64,000 nucleotides of DNA, from NCBI GenBank assembly GCA_020831895.1, contig JAFIFS010000070.1, positions 1-64,000 of the forward strand, written 5' to 3'. Origin of the DNA: Chromatiales bacterium (GTDB lineage: Bacteria > Pseudomonadota > Gammaproteobacteria > Steroidobacterales > GCA-2729495). Shown one piece after another: positions 1 to 9,483 of this stretch (position 1 is the stretch's first letter; each line of letters starts with the position of its first letter). The notes beneath the pieces are model-generated. The model had not been told where the DNA came from. It saw nothing but the letters and a program-made list of their open reading frames with translations, and made no database searches. Made by a program: the position numbers and the translations under genes.

Positions 1-96
1 GTGGGGGGGGGGGGTGGGGGGGGTGGTGGGGGACGGGGGGGGGGGCGTGCTGCGCAAGGGGTGGGGCGGGCCGGCCCCCCCCCGGCCCATCCCTCG
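1..96. other. G-rich low-complexity edge, likely artefact
   Basis: The first roughly 80 bases are almost pure G on the plus strand with scattered T, A and C, unlike anything else in the window. No gene is supported here. The run ends exactly where the MFS transporter stop codon lies. Long G runs at a contig end are typical of dark-cycle base calls in two-colour sequencing, so this is probably not native sequence. Confidence 0.7.
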
Positions 97-1314
97 CTAC
101 CCGGCCCGGCCTGCGCCAGGTTGGCTGCGGTACATCACCGGCAGCAGCGGCAATGCCAGTGATCCGGCCACTGCGATGATCAGCGCGACCGGCGCGAAGT
201 CGCCCTGGTAGACGAAGCCGGATATCACTGCGCACAGTCCACTCATCACCAAGGCGATGGCTCCCGAGAGTCCGGCTGCGGCACCTGCTATGTCTGGCCG
301 TGCGTTGACGGCACCTGCCATCGCCAGCGGTGATACCAGGCCGTTGGCAAGCGTCAGCATGGCAAGTGGAAGCAACAGCTTGACCAGCCCGACTCCGGCG
401 ATCCATACGACCAGGAACAGCGTCCAGCTGAACGCCATGGTCATGTAGATGCCCGGCCGCATGATGCGCTGCACGTCGATACGACTGACCAGGCGCGCAG
501 ACGCCACCGCCCCGAAAACGTAGCTCACCGCCAGAAAACCCCAGGTCAGCCCGAAGAGCTGGGGGCCTATGCCCAGCTGTGTGTCGAACAGGCTGGAACC
601 AACCGCGATGAAAGCAAAGAAACTGCCCTGGACGATACCGAGCAGCACGGTGTGGGCCACGAACGGACCATTGCGGAGCAGGGACCACCAGTCCTTGAAC
701 ATCCTGCGCAGGCCCGCAGGTCCCTGCACCGGTGTGCCGGTTTCCTCGAGCTGACGCCAGAGCAGCATCCAGGTAAGTCCGGCCAGGACCGCGCAGATGT
801 AGAAGACGCCGGCGACGCCCCATGGCGCGCTGACCAGCCCGCCGACGACCGGGGCGATCACGGGAGCCACACCCAGGGCAGCGGCAACGAACGATATTGC
901 CCGCACCGAGCCCTCGGCATCGTGGGTGTCCCGGATGATGGCCCGCGTGGCCACGGTCGCGACACTGATGCCGATGGCCTGCAGGGTGCGCAGCGCGACC
1001 AGCACCCAGAAGTGTGTCGCGAGCGCGCAGCCGATGCTGGCGAGACTGAAAAGCCCGACACCACCCAGCATCACCGGCCGGCGCCCGACCCGGTCGGCCA
1101 GCAGGCCGGCGAAGGGCTGAGTGAACCCGAGTCCGAACAGGTAGGCTGAGATGACGAACTGGGCCGTCGCGTAGTCGGCACCATAGGTCACGGAGACAAG
1201 GCCGATCACCGGCACGATAACGGACATGCCGAAAGGTGACAGTGCGCTGGCGAAGCTGAGCAGCACCAGCGACGGTGCACGAGCCTGGAAAATCGGGCGC
1301 GTTTCCTGCGTCAA
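97..1314 (-). CDS. MFS transporter, Bcr/CflA drug-resistance type
   Basis: A predicted inner-membrane proton-coupled efflux protein of about 405 residues with many hydrophobic helices. The loop ADRVGRRPVML after helix 2 is the MFS signature, and the helix 4 region with RTLQAIGISVATVATRAIIRD is typical of the Bcr/CflA (DHA1) branch. Reading continues open far upstream into etfA, but etfA stops at 1343, so a start just after that is expected. The TTG at 1314 keeps the first helix (PSLVLLSFASALSPFG); the next ATG, at 1227, would cut it. The gene lies 28 nt behind etfA in the same direction, perhaps co-transcribed. Its substrate cannot be told, and the TTG start is inferred because no strong ribosome site precedes it. 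Confidence 0.8.
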   Translation of the reverse strand: MTQETRPIFQARAPSLVLLSFASALSPFGMSVIVPVIGLVSVTYGADYATAQFVISAYLFGLGFTQPFAGLLADRVGRRPVMLGGVGLFSLASIGCALATHFWVLVALRTLQAIGISVATVATRAIIRDTHDAEGSVRAISFVAAALGVAPVIAPVVGGLVSAPWGVAGVFYICAVLAGLTWMLLWRQLEETGTPVQGPAGLRRMFKDWWSLLRNGPFVAHTVLLGIVQGSFFAFIAVGSSLFDTQLGIGPQLFGLTWGFLAVSYVFGAVASARLVSRIDVQRIMRPGIYMTMAFSWTLFLVVWIAGVGLVKLLLPLAMLTLANGLVSPLAMAGAVNARPDIAGAAAGLSGAIALVMSGLCAVISGFVYQGDFAPVALIIAVAGSLALPLLPVMYRSQPGAGRAG

Positions 1315-1342
1315 GCAGACCGCACGGCCGGCAACGGTAGCC

Positions 1343-2287
1343 TCAGCCGAGCTTTTCCTCCAGCTGGGAAACCACCTCGAACAGGTCGCCCGAGAGGCCG
1401 ATATCGGCCACCTCGAATATGGGTGCCTCAGGATCCTTGTTGACCGCGACAATGGTCCCGGCATCCTTGATGCCGGTGAGATGCTGGATGGCCCCAGAAA
1501 TGCCGAAGGCAAAGTAGAGCTCAGGCGCAATGATCTTGCCGGTCTGCCCGACCTGCAACTCATTCGGCACGTATCCCGCGTCCACGGCCGCCCGGGAAGC
1601 GCCTACAGCCGCACCGAGCTGGCCAGCCAGGCTGTACAGCTTCTCGAAGCCCTCGGCACCGCCGACGCCGCGTCCCCCCGAAACAACGATCCGGGCGGTC
1701 TGGAGGTCGGGCCGGTCGCCTCCGGCTGTACGCAGCTCGCGAAAACGTGTATGGGTCGGGATCGTGGCGTCTGTCGCGGTTTCCTCGACCGCTACCGGGG
1801 AATCTCCGGGCGCGCCCGCCGGGAAGGAGGCGGTCCGCACCGTCGCGACCACCTGCCGGCCTTCCGGCACCTCGAGGCTCACAATCACGTTTCCGGCATA
1901 CACGGGCCGCCGGAACCGTCGTGGACCATCGACCGACATGATGTCGCTGACCTGTCCGGTGCCGAGCAGGGCAGCGACGCGCGGCATCAGGTCCTTTCCG
2001 AAGGTGGTCGAGGGACCCAGCACATAGTCGTAGCCAGGCGCCACTGCGGCAATCTGCGGCGCCAGTACCGCCGACAGCGGATGCGCATTGGCTTCGCTGG
2101 TGATGGTCCTGACCCGGGTCACGCCCTTCAGGCCAGCGGCCTCCGATGCCGGCCCGCTGCAGTCGCTGCCCAGCACCAGGATGTCAATGCAGTCAGGCGC
2201 GAGTTCCAGCGCACAGCTCACGCAGCGTGCCGTGCTCTGGTTCAGGGTGACCCCGTTGTGCTCGGCGATGATCAGTACCTTGCTCAT
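1343..2287 (-). CDS. etfA: Electron transfer flavoprotein, alpha subunit
   Basis: The FAD-binding subunit of the EtfAB heterodimer, which carries electrons from acyl-CoA and other flavin dehydrogenases to the ETF-ubiquinone oxidoreductase. The 314 residues match the usual length. The C-terminal FAD domain is clear: VSGGRGVGG, then [13 protein letters not shown], then [20 protein letters not shown] and [19 protein letters not shown]. It follows etfB by 13 nt, a classic operon. No ETF-QO or acyl-CoA dehydrogenase gene lies beside it, although a FadJ-like beta-oxidation enzyme is encoded at 27991-30054. Confidence 0.96.
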   Translation of the reverse strand: MSKVLIIAEHNGVTLNQSTARCVSCALELAPDCIDILVLGSDCSGPASEAAGLKGVTRVRTITSEANAHPLSAVLAPQIAAVAPGYDYVLGPSTTFGKDLMPRVAALLGTGQVSDIMSVDGPRRFRRPVYAGNVIVSLEVPEGRQVVATVRTASFPAGAPGDSPVAVEETATDATIPTHTRFRELRTAGGDRPDLQTARIVVSGGRGVGGAEGFEKLYSLAGQLGAAVGASRAAVDAGYVPNELQVGQTGKIIAPELYFAFGISGAIQHLTGIKDAGTIVAVNKDPEAPIFEVADIGLSGDLFEVVSQLEEKLG

Positions 2288-2300
2288 GTTTCCGTCCGCT

Positions 2301-3053
2301 TCAGTTCACCAGACCGCGCTCGCGCAGTTCCGCGAGCAGCTCATCGACATTGCGCACCATCCTGCCCCGGGCGCGTGGCTCCGGCGCCGTATGGGCGAGC
2401 ACCTGGAACGCGGGCGTCGTATCGATGCCCAGGTCCTCGATGGCGACTGTATCTATCGGTTTCTTCTTCGCCTTCATGATGTCAGGCAGCTTCACGTAGC
2501 GTGGTTCATTCAGGCGGAGGTCCGTGGTGACCACCGCCGGCAGGTCCACCTCGATGACCTCCAGTCCAGCATCCACTTCCCGCGTGACGGTTGCGACTTC
2601 CCCCGACAGCTCCAGCTTCGAGGCGAAGGTGGCCTGCGGCCGGCCCCACAGCGTGGCCAGCATCTGGCCGGTCTGGTTGCAGTCATCGTCGATAGCCTGC
2701 TTGCCCATCAGCACCAGCCCCGGCTCGAGCCGCTCGATCATGTTGAGCAGCACGCGGGCTGCAGAAGGCGGATCAAGCGCCTCGTCGCTGCGGACCAGCA
2801 CGGCGCTGTCGGCGCCCATGGCCAGGCCGGTGCGCAGCTGCTGCTGGCAATCCTCGGGACCTATCGACACGACGACGACCTCGCTGGCCTCGCCACGCTC
2901 GCGGATGCGCAGCGCCTCTTCCAGCGCGATCTCGTCAAAGGGGTTGATGCTCATCTTGAGCCCCTCAGTCTGGACGCCGCTGCCGTCAGTCTTGGGGCGC
3001 ACACGCACGTTGTAGTCAACAACGCGCTTCAGGCATACCATGATCGTCTTCAA
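2301..3053 (-). CDS. etfB: Electron transfer flavoprotein, beta subunit
   Basis: The AMP-binding subunit of EtfAB, 250 residues. The N-terminus KTIMVCLKRVVDYNVRVRPK and the later SINPFDEIALEEALRIRE are hallmark EtfB sequences, and GKQAIDDDCNQTGQMLA is part of the AMP-binding region. The frame is open well upstream, but the family starts as M-K-x-x-V-x-VKRV. A TTG at 3053, preceded by GGGAGG with 5 nt spacing, gives exactly that; the ATG at 3044 would be too far from the ribosome site and would remove the first strand. Upstream, 3054-3221 is shared with the divergent sulfurtransferase gene and should hold both promoters. Confidence 0.95.
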   Translation of the reverse strand: MKTIMVCLKRVVDYNVRVRPKTDGSGVQTEGLKMSINPFDEIALEEALRIRERGEASEVVVVSIGPEDCQQQLRTGLAMGADSAVLVRSDEALDPPSAARVLLNMIERLEPGLVLMGKQAIDDDCNQTGQMLATLWGRPQATFASKLELSGEVATVTREVDAGLEVIEVDLPAVVTTDLRLNEPRYVKLPDIMKAKKKPIDTVAIEDLGIDTTPAFQVLAHTAPEPRARGRMVRNVDELLAELRERGLVN

Positions 3054-3221
3054 GCCAACCTCCCGCATGTGGTGCAACGCCATGCTGGTATACGGAAAAA
3101 TCCGGGATTCTGCCGACGGGCAACCCTTGCCGGGGGCCTGGCATGGCCGCGTGGAAGGGACGCCGAGTGGGCGTGTATTGTCGACTACCTGTCTCGTGCA
3201 GACAAGCTGGGAGCTGGCCGC

Positions 3222-4085
3222 ATGGCGGTGACGGACCGATCCAGCCTGCTCGTGGATGCGACGGCGCTGATGCGCGAGCTCGGCGGCTCCCGGCCGCCCG
3301 TCCTGCTCGACTGCAGGTTCACGCTGGGCGACCCGTCGGCAGGCCGGGCGGCCTGGGAACAGGGTCATCTTCCGGGTGCGCTGTTCCTGGATCTCGAGCG
3401 TGACCTTTCGCGGACGCCGGGACCCGCCGATGGCAGACACCCCTTACCCGATCCCGATGCGCTCGCGGAGCGGCTGGGCCAGCTTGGCATCTCGGAGCGG
3501 ACGCCGGTCGTCGTCTATGATGAAGGCCCCGGTGCCATTGCCGCGCGCGCATGGTGGGTGCTGCGCTGGCTGGGCCATGGACAGGTGCGCCTGCTGGATG
3601 GTGGCCTGGCAGAATGGGTCGCTCAGGGAGGCAGTCTTGACCGGTCAGTACCGGCAACTCGATCCGCGCACTTCCGCGCCCGCCCCGGATCGATGCCTGT
3701 GGTCGCGACCGCCGATCTGCTCGCGATGCCGGACCGCTGGCAGCTGATCGATGCACGAGCCGCCCCCAGGTTTCGCGGCGAGGTGGAGCCGATAGATCAG
3801 GTGGCGGGCCATGTGCCTGGTGCCCTCAACCTGCCGTTCAGCCAGAATCTCACGCCCGAGGGGCGGTTCCGCGAATCGTCCGAGCTTGCTGCCCTTTACC
3901 GCGATCTGGCCGGTCCTTCCGGGCCCGGGGCAGTGGCCTGCATGTGCGGGTCAGGCGTCACCGCCTGCCACACGCTGCTCGCCCTGGAACTGGCCGGGTT
4001 CCCGGGAGCCAGCCTGTATGCAGGTTCATTCAGCGAGTGGATCAGGGACAGCAGTCGGCCGGTTGCGCAGGGCGGGTTGCCGTGA
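3222..4085 (+). CDS. sseA: 3-mercaptopyruvate/thiosulfate sulfurtransferase
   Basis: A two-domain rhodanese of 287 residues that moves sulfane sulfur from 3-mercaptopyruvate or thiosulfate to a thiol acceptor or cyanide. The inactive first domain covers about residues 8-140 (VLLDCRF, GHLPGALFLDLERDLS). The active second domain covers about 160-280 and has the loop CGSGVTAC, with catalytic Cys242. CGSGVT favours mercaptopyruvate sulfurtransferase over classical rhodanese, so the SseA name is used with some caution. The ATG at 3222 has GGGAG upstream. It is divergent from etfB and overlaps the next gene by 4 nt. Confidence 0.88.
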   Translation: MAVTDRSSLLVDATALMRELGGSRPPVLLDCRFTLGDPSAGRAAWEQGHLPGALFLDLERDLSRTPGPADGRHPLPDPDALAERLGQLGISERTPVVVYDEGPGAIAARAWWVLRWLGHGQVRLLDGGLAEWVAQGGSLDRSVPATRSAHFRARPGSMPVVATADLLAMPDRWQLIDARAAPRFRGEVEPIDQVAGHVPGALNLPFSQNLTPEGRFRESSELAALYRDLAGPSGPGAVACMCGSGVTACHTLLALELAGFPGASLYAGSFSEWIRDSSRPVAQGGLP

Positions 4086-4516
4086 ATGCTGCCAGGCTGC
4101 TGGTGCCTGCGTCCCTGCTTCTGCTCGTCGGATGCGCGAGCGCACCCCCTGAGATACCGCCCAGCTTTTTGCCCCATCCGTCCGAGACCGGAGTCGAGGC
4201 CTGTTTCTTCCGTCGCCTCGTGGTCAGCTTCGAGGTGCTCGATCACAGCAACCTGATCGTTTATGCGCCGCCGCCAGATGACATATTCCATGTCCGGATC
4301 GAGCCAGTGCGCAACCTCTCAGGCAAGACGTTGATCGCATTCGCCGCGCGCGGCAACCGGATCTGCGGGGTCGCAGGGGACGAGGTGTTCTTCGAGGACC
4401 GCAGACGTGCGCCACGCTACAGAATCAAGGCTGTCTCGCTGCTTGACCCGGAAGCAGTGCTGCTCCTGCGCCAGCGCGCTGGCCTGTCTGAGCGGCAGCG
4501 CCCGCCAGCGGAGTGA
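4082..4516 (+). CDS. Small putative lipoprotein (DUF6491-like)
   Basis: A 144-residue protein starting at a GTG that overlaps the sulfurtransferase stop (GTGA), suggesting translational coupling. The N-terminus is a lipoprotein signal: a basic start, a leucine-rich core and LLLLVGCAS with the modified Cys near residue 19. The mature part has CFFRRLVVSFEVLDHSNLIVYAP and further on GNRICG, a layout that recalls the DUF6491 family of small Cys-containing periplasmic proteins. That assignment is a resemblance only and the function is unknown. The protein should sit on the periplasmic side of the inner or outer membrane. Confidence 0.72.
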   Translation: MNAARLLVPASLLLLVGCASAPPEIPPSFLPHPSETGVEACFFRRLVVSFEVLDHSNLIVYAPPPDDIFHVRIEPVRNLSGKTLIAFAARGNRICGVAGDEVFFEDRRRAPRYRIKAVSLLDPEAVLLLRQRAGLSERQRPPAE

Positions 4517-4610
4517 GATGCCCTTCCGGACTTGGCAGCCGACCGCCAAGCCCTTAAAGTCAGCATCCCCCGAGGGCCCGCCCGCCCCCGCTTGACCAGG
4601 AAGACCAGGC

Positions 4611-5348
4611 ATGAGCGATATTCTGCAGCGCGATCACCGTTCGGTACGCGGCACGATCCAGTACGTCAGCCACAAGCCCGATCGACTGGGCCAGGAGCGC
4701 GGCCGCGAGTTCTTCATGATCAACGTGCACACCGACGGCAGCAGGACCTGCATCGCGCACTGCGAGATCGACGACCGGCCCAGCGTGATGCGCGACATTA
4801 CCTACAGCCTGGACCCCGACTGGTACCCGACGGACTGCTTCGTCCGGCTGGTCGTCGGAGACCGCTTCATGGGCAGTGGTTGGTTCCGGTTTGGACCGGA
4901 TTTCGCCGAGTGCCAGACTTATACCGCCATGGAAGAAAGGGTGACCCAGCGGATGCAGACCAACGGGCGCCTGAAGACCTTCCAGAATCACGCGATTGCC
5001 TGCGACGCCTGGCACATGCGTCTTTTCGACCGCAATGCGGGGCCGGGCGTGCAGTCGATCGACGAGATGCTGCTGTCCTCGCCCGATCATCGCGGAGCGA
5101 CCGGACCCATGCTGTTTCGTATCGGCATCGGAGTCGAGTACGTGGGCGAGGAGAACATCGAGGTCGGCGCCGGGCGCTTCGACGCGCTGCATTTCCGCCT
5201 CGTGTCCTCGCCCGGGCTGCCACAGGCGCATCCGCCTTACGACGTCTGGTGCACTGCCGACGATGATTTCATCTTCCTGAAGGGCGCTGTGGGCGGCTAT
5301 ATGCAGACCTACTATGAGCTCGTCGAGCTGACCCACCTCAAGGACTGA
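4611..5348 (+). CDS. Conserved-looking protein of unknown function
   Basis: A 245-residue protein with no signal peptide and no membrane segment, so probably cytoplasmic. It is acidic, rich in aromatic residues and predicted to be mostly beta strand (GREFFMINVHTDGSRTCIAHC, VEYVGEENIEVGAGRFDALHF). The C-terminal pattern, ending in YDVWCTADDDFIFLKG and GGYMQTYYELVEL, loosely recalls DUF3108-type beta-barrel folds. I do not recognise a defined family. It follows the lipoprotein gene by 94 nt on the same strand, is followed by a large inverted repeat, and its codon use looks like that of its neighbours. Confidence 0.7.
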   Translation: MSDILQRDHRSVRGTIQYVSHKPDRLGQERGREFFMINVHTDGSRTCIAHCEIDDRPSVMRDITYSLDPDWYPTDCFVRLVVGDRFMGSGWFRFGPDFAECQTYTAMEERVTQRMQTNGRLKTFQNHAIACDAWHMRLFDRNAGPGVQSIDEMLLSSPDHRGATGPMLFRIGIGVEYVGEENIEVGAGRFDALHFRLVSSPGLPQAHPPYDVWCTADDDFIFLKGAVGGYMQTYYELVELTHLKD

Positions 5349-5400
5349 CAGCCCCGCTTCCCGGGACCATCTGCCAAGCGAACCGGAGCCGGCGGGGCTG
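5349..5400 (+). terminator. Long stem-loop after the unknown gene
   Basis: The nonamer CAGCCCCGC at 5349-5357, directly after the stop codon, is matched by its exact reverse complement GCGGGGCTG at 5392-5400, leaving a 34-nt GC-rich loop. There is no U tract, so if it ends transcription it is not a standard intrinsic terminator. It could also protect the 3' end. The remaining 141 nt before alaA hold nothing else I can name. Confidence 0.3.
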
Positions 5401-5541
5401 AACCGACAATTCCGGGCTATTGGGGATGCCCGGCCAATCCGGTATCGTGAGGCGCCGTCCTGCCACTTCCCTGCAACCGGCAGCGGCCTACGGCTGGCAG
5501 GCCGCCCAGCGTCCTTCAGGATTGAGATCCGGAAACAGACC

Positions 5542-6765
5542 ATGACGAAACTCTTCAGGCCCAGTTCAGCGTTGGGCAACGTGCGCTACGAGATCCGCGG
5601 CAAGCTGGCCAACCATGCGCTCGAGCTGGAGCGGCGCGGTTACGAGATCATCCCGCTCAACATCGGCAACCCGGGCCGATTCGGCTTCCGCACACCGGAA
5701 ACCATGCGCCTGGCGATGATCGAGAATCTTCACTCCGCCGAGGGCTACAGCCACCAGAAGGGTATCTTTCCCGCCCGTGAGGCGGTCGTCATGCAGCAGC
5801 AGGCGCGCGGCGTGCTCGGCGTGACCTCGGAAGATGTCTTCATCGGCAACGGTGTGAGTGAGCTGATCGACCTCACGCTGCGGGCCTTGCTGGATCCAGG
5901 AGATGAAGTACTCGTGCCCGGGCCCGACTATCCGCTCTGGACGGCAAGCGTGACGCTGAACCAGGGGCGTGCGGTGCATTATCCCTGCCGCGTCGAGCGC
6001 GACTACGTGCCGGATCCGGACGAAGTGGCCGCACTGCTGACTCCACGCACCCGTGCGATCATCATCATCAACCCGAACAATCCGACCGGAGCGGTCTACC
6101 CGCGCGAGACCCTGGAAGCGCTGGCCCGTCTTGCAGAGCGTCACCAGCTGGTGGTCTTCAGCGACGAGATCTATGACCGCATGACCTATGACGGAGCCGA
6201 GTTCATCCCGATGGCCACGCTGGTCAGCGACACGCTCTGCGCCAGCTTCAGCGGACTTTCCAAGATCTACCGGGCTTGTGGTTACCGTGTAGGCTGGGTC
6301 TCTTTCAGCGGGGCACGGGAGCAGTCGCAGGACTATCTCCAGGCGCTGGACCTGCTCGCTTCGCTCCGCCTGTGCAGCAACGTACCCGGCCAGTGGGCCG
6401 TTCAGACAGCCCTGGGAGGCTTTCAGAGCATCGACGAACTGGTCCAGCCCGGTGGCCGCCTCTACGAGTCGAGACGCTCGATCATCGACTCTGTAGCCGC
6501 CAGCCGCTATCTCGAACTCGCGCCGCCGGCCGGATCGATGTACGCGTTCATCGGTGTCCGTACGGGTCTGCTCCCCGGCTTCGACGACCAGCGCTTCGCC
6601 CTCGACCTGCTCGAGCAGAAACATGTGCTGGTTGCCCCAGGCAGCAGCTTCAACATTCCCGAGCGCAACTTCTTCCGCGTGACCAGCCTGCCGCTGGCCG
6701 ATACACTGCGCGATGTCTTCGGGCGCATGGAAGACCTGCTGGAAAGCTATGCTGCCAGCAGCTGA
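5542..6765 (+). CDS. alaA: Alanine-type PLP aminotransferase (AlaA-like)
   Basis: A class I/II aminotransferase of 407 residues, close in pattern to E. coli AlaA, which makes alanine from pyruvate and glutamate. The N-terminal LNIGNPGRFGF, IGNGVSELIDLTLRALL, PGPDYPLWTASVTL and INPNNPTGAVY are shared blocks. The PLP lysine is Lys241 in SFSGLSKIYRACGYRVGW, and the substrate-carboxylate arginine lies in FRVTSLPL near the C-terminus. Length matches the family. The gene stands alone between an unknown gene and the helicase pair. Specificity for alanine is inferred from similarity and could differ. Confidence 0.9.
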   Translation: MTKLFRPSSALGNVRYEIRGKLANHALELERRGYEIIPLNIGNPGRFGFRTPETMRLAMIENLHSAEGYSHQKGIFPAREAVVMQQQARGVLGVTSEDVFIGNGVSELIDLTLRALLDPGDEVLVPGPDYPLWTASVTLNQGRAVHYPCRVERDYVPDPDEVAALLTPRTRAIIIINPNNPTGAVYPRETLEALARLAERHQLVVFSDEIYDRMTYDGAEFIPMATLVSDTLCASFSGLSKIYRACGYRVGWVSFSGAREQSQDYLQALDLLASLRLCSNVPGQWAVQTALGGFQSIDELVQPGGRLYESRRSIIDSVAASRYLELAPPAGSMYAFIGVRTGLLPGFDDQRFALDLLEQKHVLVAPGSSFNIPERNFFRVTSLPLADTLRDVFGRMEDLLESYAASS

Positions 6766-6795
6766 ATCCGGACCCGGGCCCGCGAACCGGACCCC

Positions 6796-9483
6796 GTGAT
6801 CATGCAGTGGGCAGGTGCGCTGGCTGCCGTTCGGGACGGTGCCACGCTCGTTACTGCAAATGCACGCCTGGCTCGACGCACGATCGAGGAGCAGGCGAGG
6901 ACGACCCCGGAAAGCGCCACCTGGACCGGGGGCCGGGTCATGGACTGGGCGGGCTGGCTGCGCGAGCTGCATGCCGAGGCCCTGGTCTGCGGTGCGATTG
7001 CCGCGCCGGATTTCGCAGCCTTGCCGAACCCGGCACAGGTCGCGGCCCTCTGGCAGCGCGTGATCGACGAGGACCCGGGACCGTTCCGCGAGCGCCTGCT
7101 CCAGCCCGGCGCCATGGTCGAGCCGGCGCTGGAAGCGCACGAACTCTGCCAGGCATGGCGCCTCGACCCGTCCAGCTTCCACGCTGTCTCTTCACAGGAA
7201 GACGTGCTGGCTTTCCAGCGCTGGGAAGACCGATACTTCGCCCTCCTGGCAGAAAGCGGATGGCTGGACCCCGCGCGCCTGCCTGACCTCGCTGCCGGAT
7301 GGCTGGCAAGCACGCCAGGCCTTCGCCCCGCTTCGCTGCTGCTGGCCGGGTTCGCCGAGTTCACGCCACAGCAGCAGGCACTGCTGAATGAACTCGTCGG
7401 ACTTGGCGTCTCCGTCACCCTTGTTGACACTGGCCGGGCTCCCGCATCCCGGGCCAGCCGCGTAGCCTGCCCAGACAAGCTGGAGGAAACCCGGCTGGCT
7501 GCCCGCTGGGCACGTGAGCGCCTGCTGGACAAGCCGGGCCAGAGCCTGGCAATCATCGTTCCCGAACTTGCCGGGCGGCGATCCATGCTGGAAGCCGAAC
7601 TCGCTGCTGCGCTCGAGCCTGCAGCCTGCCACAACCCGGCGCAGCCGCGCATGCGCCCGTTCAACATCTCGCTCGGCCTGCCGCTGGAGCAGTCGCCACC
7701 CGTGCACGATGCGCTGCTGCTGCTCGAACTGCTCCATGAACCGCTCGACTTCAGCCTGACCAGCCGGCTGCTGCGCAGTCCCTTCCTTGGCGCAGCCGAG
7801 GAGGAGCAGGCGGGACGCGCAGCGCTGGAGCTGAGGCTGCGTCGCTGGCGGGAGTTCGGGGCCGACCGGCACACGCTGGCCCGGCTGGCCGGCCGGCCGG
7901 ACCGGGAGGGCGAGGCGCTCGCGGCACGGCTCGCCGGGCTTCTCGCCCGGATGGAACCCCGTACCGGCCGACAGTTGCCATCGTCCTGGGCGGAGACCTT
8001 TGCCAGCGAGCTCGCGCAGCTGGGCTGGCCGGGTGAGCGCAGCCTGGACAGCATGGAGTACCAGGCGGTCGAGGCCTTCGGCGAGCTGCTGCAGAGCTTT
8101 GCGACCCTGGATGCCGTCCTGACTCCGCAGGACCGAGCCGGCGCGATCGCGCGTCTGCGCCGGCTGGCCGGCGCCCGCCTGTTCCAGCCCAGAGTCCCCG
8201 GCGGCGCCGTGCAGGTGCTCGGCGTGCTGGAGGCGCTCGGCCAGCACTTCGACGGCACCTGGGTCATGGGACTGCATGCGGAGGCCTGGCCACCCCCGGC
8301 ACGACCGAATCCGTTCATTCCCCTCATACTCCAGCGTGATGCCGGCCTGCCGCGCTCGAGCGCGAGGCGCGAACTCAGCTTTGCACGAAGGCTGCATGAA
8401 CACCTGCTCAGCACTGCCGATGAAGTGGTACTCAGCTGGCCCGAACGCGACGGCGAAGAGCCGCTCCGACCCAGCCCGCTGATCACCGGGGTTGCTCTGG
8501 CCGAGCTTGTCCCGGAGAAGCTGCCATCCATGGTCCCGGCGCCACTGCAGGCTGCTCCGCTGGAGGCGCCAGCGCTGGATCCTGGCCGTACGCAGTCGGG
8601 TGGGGTGCAGGTACTGGCGGACCAGGCGCAGTGCCCGTTCCGGGCTTTCGCACGCCACCGGCTGGCGGCTCTCCCGGTCGATCCGCCAGAGCTGGGGCCT
8701 GACGCGGCAACGCGGGGCAGCCTTGTGCATGCCCTGATGGACAAGCTCTGGGAAACGCTGGGGTCACAGCAGGCCCTGCGAGCGCTCCCGCCATCCGGAC
8801 GGCTTGCGCTGGTGCGAGCGACCGTTGAGGACGTGGTCGCCGGCACCGGGCCCTCGGTTCCTGCGCTCAGATCGCCTCGCCTGCGCCAGCTGGAGTGCGA
8901 GAGACTGGCAAGGCTCGTCGATACCTGGCTGGACCATGAGCTGGAGCGACCACCGTTTCGCGTGATTGCGCGAGAGGAACCCCGTGAGCTCTCCCTGGGC
9001 GGCCTGAAGCTGGCACTGCGTGTAGATCGCATCGACCAGACCGAAAGCGGGAGCAGCCTGCTGATCGACTACAAGACGGGGAACATCAGGCTCGGGAACC
9101 TGACCGGTGATCGCCCGGCTGATCCGCAGCTGCTGGTTTACCAGGCCGCATCAGGCCCGGAACTGGCCGGAGTACTGATTGCCCGCGTGCGCACTGACAA
9201 GCCGGGATGGCTGGGTGTCGTAGCGGACCCCGAGCTGTGTCTGGCCAGGGAGGTCAGCGCACCGGGCAACTCGCGCCTGCCGGCGGGCGACTGGGGCGAA
9301 CTCAGGGCCGGCTGGACCCGGGCGGTCGAGTCACTGGCTGCGGAGTTCCTCCGCGGAGTCGCCGATGTCGATCCTCGGCCCGGCGCCTGCGATTACTGCC
9401 ATCTGGCCGGGCTGTGTCGCGTTCACTCCCGGGGCGGCAGCTTCGCCGGCCCAGTGACTGCGCAGGATGAGCGTGATGACTGA
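6796..9483 (+). CDS. AddB-like DNA repair nuclease (TIGR03623-like)
   Basis: An 895-residue protein of the group called 'probable DNA repair protein', which pairs with an AddA/RecB-like helicase. The N-terminal third resembles a superfamily 1 helicase fold, but where a Walker A loop is expected there is only DGATLVTANARLAR, so it is probably not an ATPase, unlike classical AddB. The C-terminal third is a RecB-type nuclease: LRVDRIDQ followed by LLIDYKTGN (about residues 745-762). Cysteines at QCPF (about 613) and CDYCHLAGLC (about 865-874) look like the four ligands of the AddB 4Fe-4S staple. The start is GTG 6796 or ATG 6802. It overlaps the next gene by 17 nt. Confidence 0.85.
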   Translation: MIMQWAGALAAVRDGATLVTANARLARRTIEEQARTTPESATWTGGRVMDWAGWLRELHAEALVCGAIAAPDFAALPNPAQVAALWQRVIDEDPGPFRERLLQPGAMVEPALEAHELCQAWRLDPSSFHAVSSQEDVLAFQRWEDRYFALLAESGWLDPARLPDLAAGWLASTPGLRPASLLLAGFAEFTPQQQALLNELVGLGVSVTLVDTGRAPASRASRVACPDKLEETRLAARWARERLLDKPGQSLAIIVPELAGRRSMLEAELAAALEPAACHNPAQPRMRPFNISLGLPLEQSPPVHDALLLLELLHEPLDFSLTSRLLRSPFLGAAEEEQAGRAALELRLRRWREFGADRHTLARLAGRPDREGEALAARLAGLLARMEPRTGRQLPSSWAETFASELAQLGWPGERSLDSMEYQAVEAFGELLQSFATLDAVLTPQDRAGAIARLRRLAGARLFQPRVPGGAVQVLGVLEALGQHFDGTWVMGLHAEAWPPPARPNPFIPLILQRDAGLPRSSARRELSFARRLHEHLLSTADEVVLSWPERDGEEPLRPSPLITGVALAELVPEKLPSMVPAPLQAAPLEAPALDPGRTQSGGVQVLADQAQCPFRAFARHRLAALPVDPPELGPDAATRGSLVHALMDKLWETLGSQQALRALPPSGRLALVRATVEDVVAGTGPSVPALRSPRLRQLECERLARLVDTWLDHELERPPFRVIAREEPRELSLGGLKLALRVDRIDQTESGSSLLIDYKTGNIRLGNLTGDRPADPQLLVYQAASGPELAGVLIARVRTDKPGWLGVVADPELCLAREVSAPGNSRLPAGDWGELRAGWTRAVESLAAEFLRGVADVDPRPGACDYCHLAGLCRVHSRGGSFAGPVTAQDERDD

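Noticed and set aside
1226-2479. Long open frame of about 417 codons on the plus strand opposite etfA and etfB
   Set aside because: It is antisense to two clear etf genes, resembles no family and reflects high-GC third positions.
7192-8730. 512-codon minus-strand frame inside the AddB-like gene
   Set aside because: Composition is typical of a shadow frame and the plus strand carries recognised motifs throughout.
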